From Planctomycetaceae bacterium (GTDB lineage: Bacteria; Planctomycetota; Planctomycetia; Pirellulales; Lacipirellulaceae): 9,156 nt of DNA. Of this stretch, positions 7,681 through 9,156 are shown in pieces. The position numbers were made by a program, and so were the translations under genes. The DNA lies in the NCBI GenBank assembly GCA_002713555.1, contig PATG01000131.1:17388-26543 (forward strand), read 5' to 3'. Below the pieces are notes generated by a model, which saw nothing but the letters and a program-made list of their open reading frames with translations, was not told where the DNA came from and ran no database searches. The first letter of the stretch is position 1; every line of letters starts with the position of its first letter.

Positions 7681-8569
7681 TCACACACCCCATTCGACCC
7701 GTGCATCATCCATGGGTACGATCTTGGCTCCCGGCGCGTTGGAAGCATAGTGTTCTAGCGGTTTCTCACCGATCCAGCGATCATCGATCTCATCTCCAGC
7801 CGGCTGGAAACGCGTATCGCAGCTAATTCGCCATTGCTTGGTTGTGTTGGTGAGCGAGGCGTGCATCGTGAACATGCCGAGGATGAGTATATCGCCGGCA
7901 CGAAAGTCGGTCGTCTGCCACTGTCCCCCGAAACGATCGACAATTTCGACCGGGTCCTTGCTGAAAATTCCTTCTACCAGGTCACGGTCGACATCCATCC
8001 TCCCATACGTTTCGCGAACCTTGTTGTATCCCGGTAGCTTGTGCGAACCTATGCACAATGCGAGCGGCCCTTGCTGAATGTCCATGTCGCCCAGTGGAGT
8101 CCAGGCAGTGCATAGCCGCGTGGAGCCACGCCCCATGTAGACGACGTCGTAATGCGCACCCGTAAATCCTGCCGGTCCTATTGCACGGAGCCACTTGTAG
8201 TCGAACGTTATGGCGGGCTCACCATAGAAGTTATTGAAAAAATCAAACACACGTTTGTTTTCAAGAACCGTCAATAGCTGCTCTGTATGGGTAATCACCT
8301 GCTGGCCCGTCATCCTCGGAGCCTTGGAATTTGGTGGGATCACACCATCCATCAATGCATCCATGGGTGGCAAGGTGCTGGAGGACTCGTTTGCGGGCCT
8401 CAAGAACGAGTTTACGATCGTGGAACCCACGAATCAGCAGGTAGCCATCGTCTTCGAATCGGGCTTGCAGCGCCTCTTGGTCATCCAGAATCGAACGACT
8501 ATCGCGCAGGTTCGCCGTGAGATACTTACCGCCGAGGTCAACTTCGCTCTTGCCAAATTGTATCTTCAT
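7681..8569 (-). pseudogene. Phytanoyl-CoA dioxygenase (PhyH)-like protein, split by an apparent +1 frameshift
   Basis: The N-terminal part (ATG 8569) reads MKIQFGKSEVDLGGKYL and FEDDGYLLIRGFHDRKLVLEARKRVLQHLA, typical of the start of bacterial PhyH proteins. Past about 8365 this frame loses similarity and ends at 8261. The continuation is in the next frame, open from 8430 to 7681: ALMDGVIPP, TFDYKWLRAIG, the iron-binding HYD (HxD, codon for His at 8154-8152) in GAHYDVVYMGRG, TPLGDMDIQQGPLALCIGSH, GDILILGMFTMHASL with the distal histidine, and WRISCDTRFQP with the likely 2-oxoglutarate-binding arginine. PhyH proteins are Fe(II)/2-oxoglutarate oxygenases with varied substrates. The total of 889 nt is one base too long; the break lies near 8350-8375, close to a CCC run (minus strand of 8365-8367) and two copies of CATCCAT (8346-8352, 8358-8364). 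Repaired, it would be about 295 residues, normal for the family. It is the first gene of a pair with the FAH-family gene (63-nt gap). Confidence 0.82.
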
Positions 8570-8845
8570 AATGCTTTGCCTAAATCAGATGAGGGGAGCG
8601 TTTGCATTTGGTTGGAGGGGAAATGGTGTTCCTGGCGTTCTGCAGCGACTGATCAAGTCGATCCAGCTACATTCGAATTGAGCGAACTATGGATCGCCAG
8701 AATTGAGCCACTTTCTTCAGGCATAACGCATCAACATACATCTGTAGAATGTGAAGTTAAGTGCACTGCGTGTTTTTTTAGCGGGACTTCGACGCAGAGC
8801 CTATCCATAAACCTGTCGGGAACGCCCTTATTGCGCTTGAGAATG

Positions 8846-8862
8846 ACTGCCAAAATGGCGCA
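8846..8862. promoter_or_regulatory. Distal upstream activator-like dyad (copy 1)
   Basis: ACTGCCA-AAA-TGGCGCA: the left half matches the ideal dyad ACTGCCA-N3-TGGCAGT exactly, and the right half keeps TGGC only. The 15-base block GACTGC(C/T)AAAATGGC (8845-8859) is repeated with one mismatch 55 nt downstream. A flanking AGAATG/CATTCT pair (8840-8845, 8861-8866) adds a second level of symmetry. Its centre is about 178 nt before the start expected from the sigma-54 promoter, in the range used by enhancer-binding activators. Confidence 0.45.
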
Positions 8863-8900
8863 TTCTGGCCAGGTATCTTTCGCCACCGGGCCCTTGGGAG

Positions 8901-8917
8901 ACTGCTAAAATGGCAGT
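8901..8917. promoter_or_regulatory. Proximal upstream activator-like dyad (copy 2)
   Basis: ACTGCTA-AAA-TGGCAGT differs by one base from a perfect 17-base palindrome. It can also be drawn as a stem (8897-8920, GG(A)GACTGC with GCAGTCCC), but no T tract follows on either strand, so a protein-binding operator is more likely than a terminator. Its centre is about 123 nt upstream of the start predicted from the -24/-12 promoter. Confidence 0.5.
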
Positions 8918-9005
8918 CCCGAAATCAAAGGCGACCCTGATGTATTTTCGCAAGTCTTTTTATATTAGGTAGTTGCATTGATTTCTTAAGAGAGATTTTC
9001 TGTTT

Positions 9006-9020
9006 TGGCACGTTGCCTGC
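9006..9020 (+). promoter_or_regulatory. Sigma-54 (-24/-12) promoter
   Basis: TGGCAC (9006-9011), five bases, then CTGC (9017-9020) matches the sigma-54 consensus TGGCAC-N5-TTGC at nine of ten positions, with the key GG and GC at the required spacing and a further consensus G at 9012 and A at 9021. Transcription should start near 9032, giving a leader of about 80 nt before the ATG at 9112. Sigma-54 promoters need an ATP-dependent enhancer-binding activator, and the two dyads upstream are candidate sites for it. Confidence 0.6.
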
Positions 9021-9036
9021 ATCTATCAATTGTGTC

Positions 9037-9064
9037 CCGTCGAAGGAAAAGGACGGTTTTTTTT
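9037..9064 (+). terminator. Leader hairpin followed by eight T (possible attenuator)
   Basis: CCGTC (9037-9041) pairs with GACGG (9052-9056) around a ten-base loop and is followed at once by eight T (9057-9064). This is the form of an intrinsic terminator, though the stem has only 5 bp. It falls between the predicted transcription start and the ribosome binding site, so it would act on the leader of the gene at 9112. The loop contains GAAGGA, like the true ribosome binding site 50 nt on. Confidence 0.38.
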
Positions 9065-9111
9065 GCAGGAACAGAGCAGAGCCTAATTATCCAGCGAAGG
9101 AGGATAAAACC

Positions 9112-9156
9112 ATGACTAGAAGTCTCAGTAAAAACCGTTTGCAAGAGTTTCTTCCC
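9112..9156 (+). CDS. Start of an unidentified gene, cut by window edge
   Basis: Fifteen codons are visible (MTRSLSKNRLQEFLP). A strong ribosome binding site, AAGGAGG (9097-9103), sits 8 nt before the ATG, and the whole promoter-leader arrangement points to it, so I regard the start as real. The short basic beginning could lead into a membrane or exported segment, but there is too little to assign a family. Expression is probably sigma-54-dependent. Confidence 0.6.
   Translation, partial: MTRSLSKNRLQEFLP

Larger units (their letters stand above)
8570..9111. other. Gene-free 542-nt divergent spacer
   Basis: No reading frame here resembles a protein family. A plus-strand frame open to 8908 begins inside the antisense of the PhyH gene and has no ribosome binding site or recognisable similarity. 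The left part holds minor repeats: GAATTGAGC twice (8675-8683, 8700-8708) inside an inverted pair CGATCC/GGATCG (8659-8664, 8691-8696), and a seven-T run (8773-8779) with no stem before it. The right part, from about 8840, holds the regulatory sites listed separately. I found no convincing sigma-70 promoter for the minus-strand PhyH gene. Confidence 0.6.

Noticed and set aside
8763..8780. Terminator at the seven-T run after AGTGCACT
   Set aside because: The preceding palindrome has no loop and does not adjoin the T run, so no stable stem forms.
8234..8908. 224-codon plus-strand open frame
   Set aside because: Its first half is antisense to the PhyH gene, it has no ribosome binding site and no family resemblance, and its tail crosses the activator-like dyads.
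8897..8920. Intrinsic terminator
   Set aside because: The stem is acceptable but no T tract follows on either strand, and the same sequence is repeated at 8845, which fits a protein-binding site better.

Overview
The window carries bacterial DNA, of roughly balanced to slightly GC-rich composition by eye, from a sugar-acid and deoxysugar catabolism region. Two sodium:solute symporters, a non-phosphorylative L-rhamnose/L-fucose-type gene set and a phytanoyl-CoA dioxygenase-like gene together fit a heterotroph living on complex polysaccharide. A marine Planctomycetota member is my best guess. Verrucomicrobiota or a related group is possible, and I cannot prove the taxon from sequence alone. I see no rRNA, tRNA, CRISPR array, insertion sequence or defence gene.

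Layout. Positions 1-814 (minus) hold the N-terminal half of a sodium:solute symporter. A 223-nt divergent spacer follows, then an HpcH/HpaI-type aldolase at 1038-1814 (plus). Convergent to it is a minus-strand unit read from right to left: an L-rhamnose-1-dehydrogenase-like SDR (5391-4609), a lactonase-type amidohydrolase (4577-3696) carrying an in-frame TAA, and a second complete sodium:solute symporter (3692-2010). A D-2-hydroxyacid dehydrogenase (5501-6535, plus) diverges from the SDR. It converges on a second minus-strand pair: a PhyH-like dioxygenase (8569-7681) and an FAH-superfamily AraD1/GguC-like protein (7617-6612), each split by an apparent +1 frameshift. A 542-nt gene-free stretch (8570-9111) leads to a plus-strand gene that starts at 9112 and runs off the window.

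How the genes could work together: a symporter imports a 6-deoxyhexose or its acid, the SDR oxidises the sugar to the lactone, the amidohydrolase opens the lactone, a dehydratase not in this window makes the 2-keto-3-deoxy acid, and the HpaI-type aldolase splits that to pyruvate plus an aldehyde such as lactaldehyde. The FAH-family protein and the 2-hydroxyacid dehydrogenase would handle related 2-keto acids. The assignments rest on recognised family sequence; the substrate is inferred.

Two things stand out. First, three neighbouring minus-strand genes (amidohydrolase, FAH protein, PhyH protein) each carry exactly one disabling lesion while their neighbours are intact, so either this locus is decaying or the sequence has local errors. 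Second, the 8840-9111 stretch looks like a sigma-54 control region: a near-consensus -24/-12 promoter at 9006-9020, two copies of an ACTGCCA-N3-TGGCAGT dyad centred about 123 and 178 nt upstream of the expected transcription start, and a hairpin plus eight T in the leader before a strong ribosome binding site. The gene it drives is cut off by the window edge.
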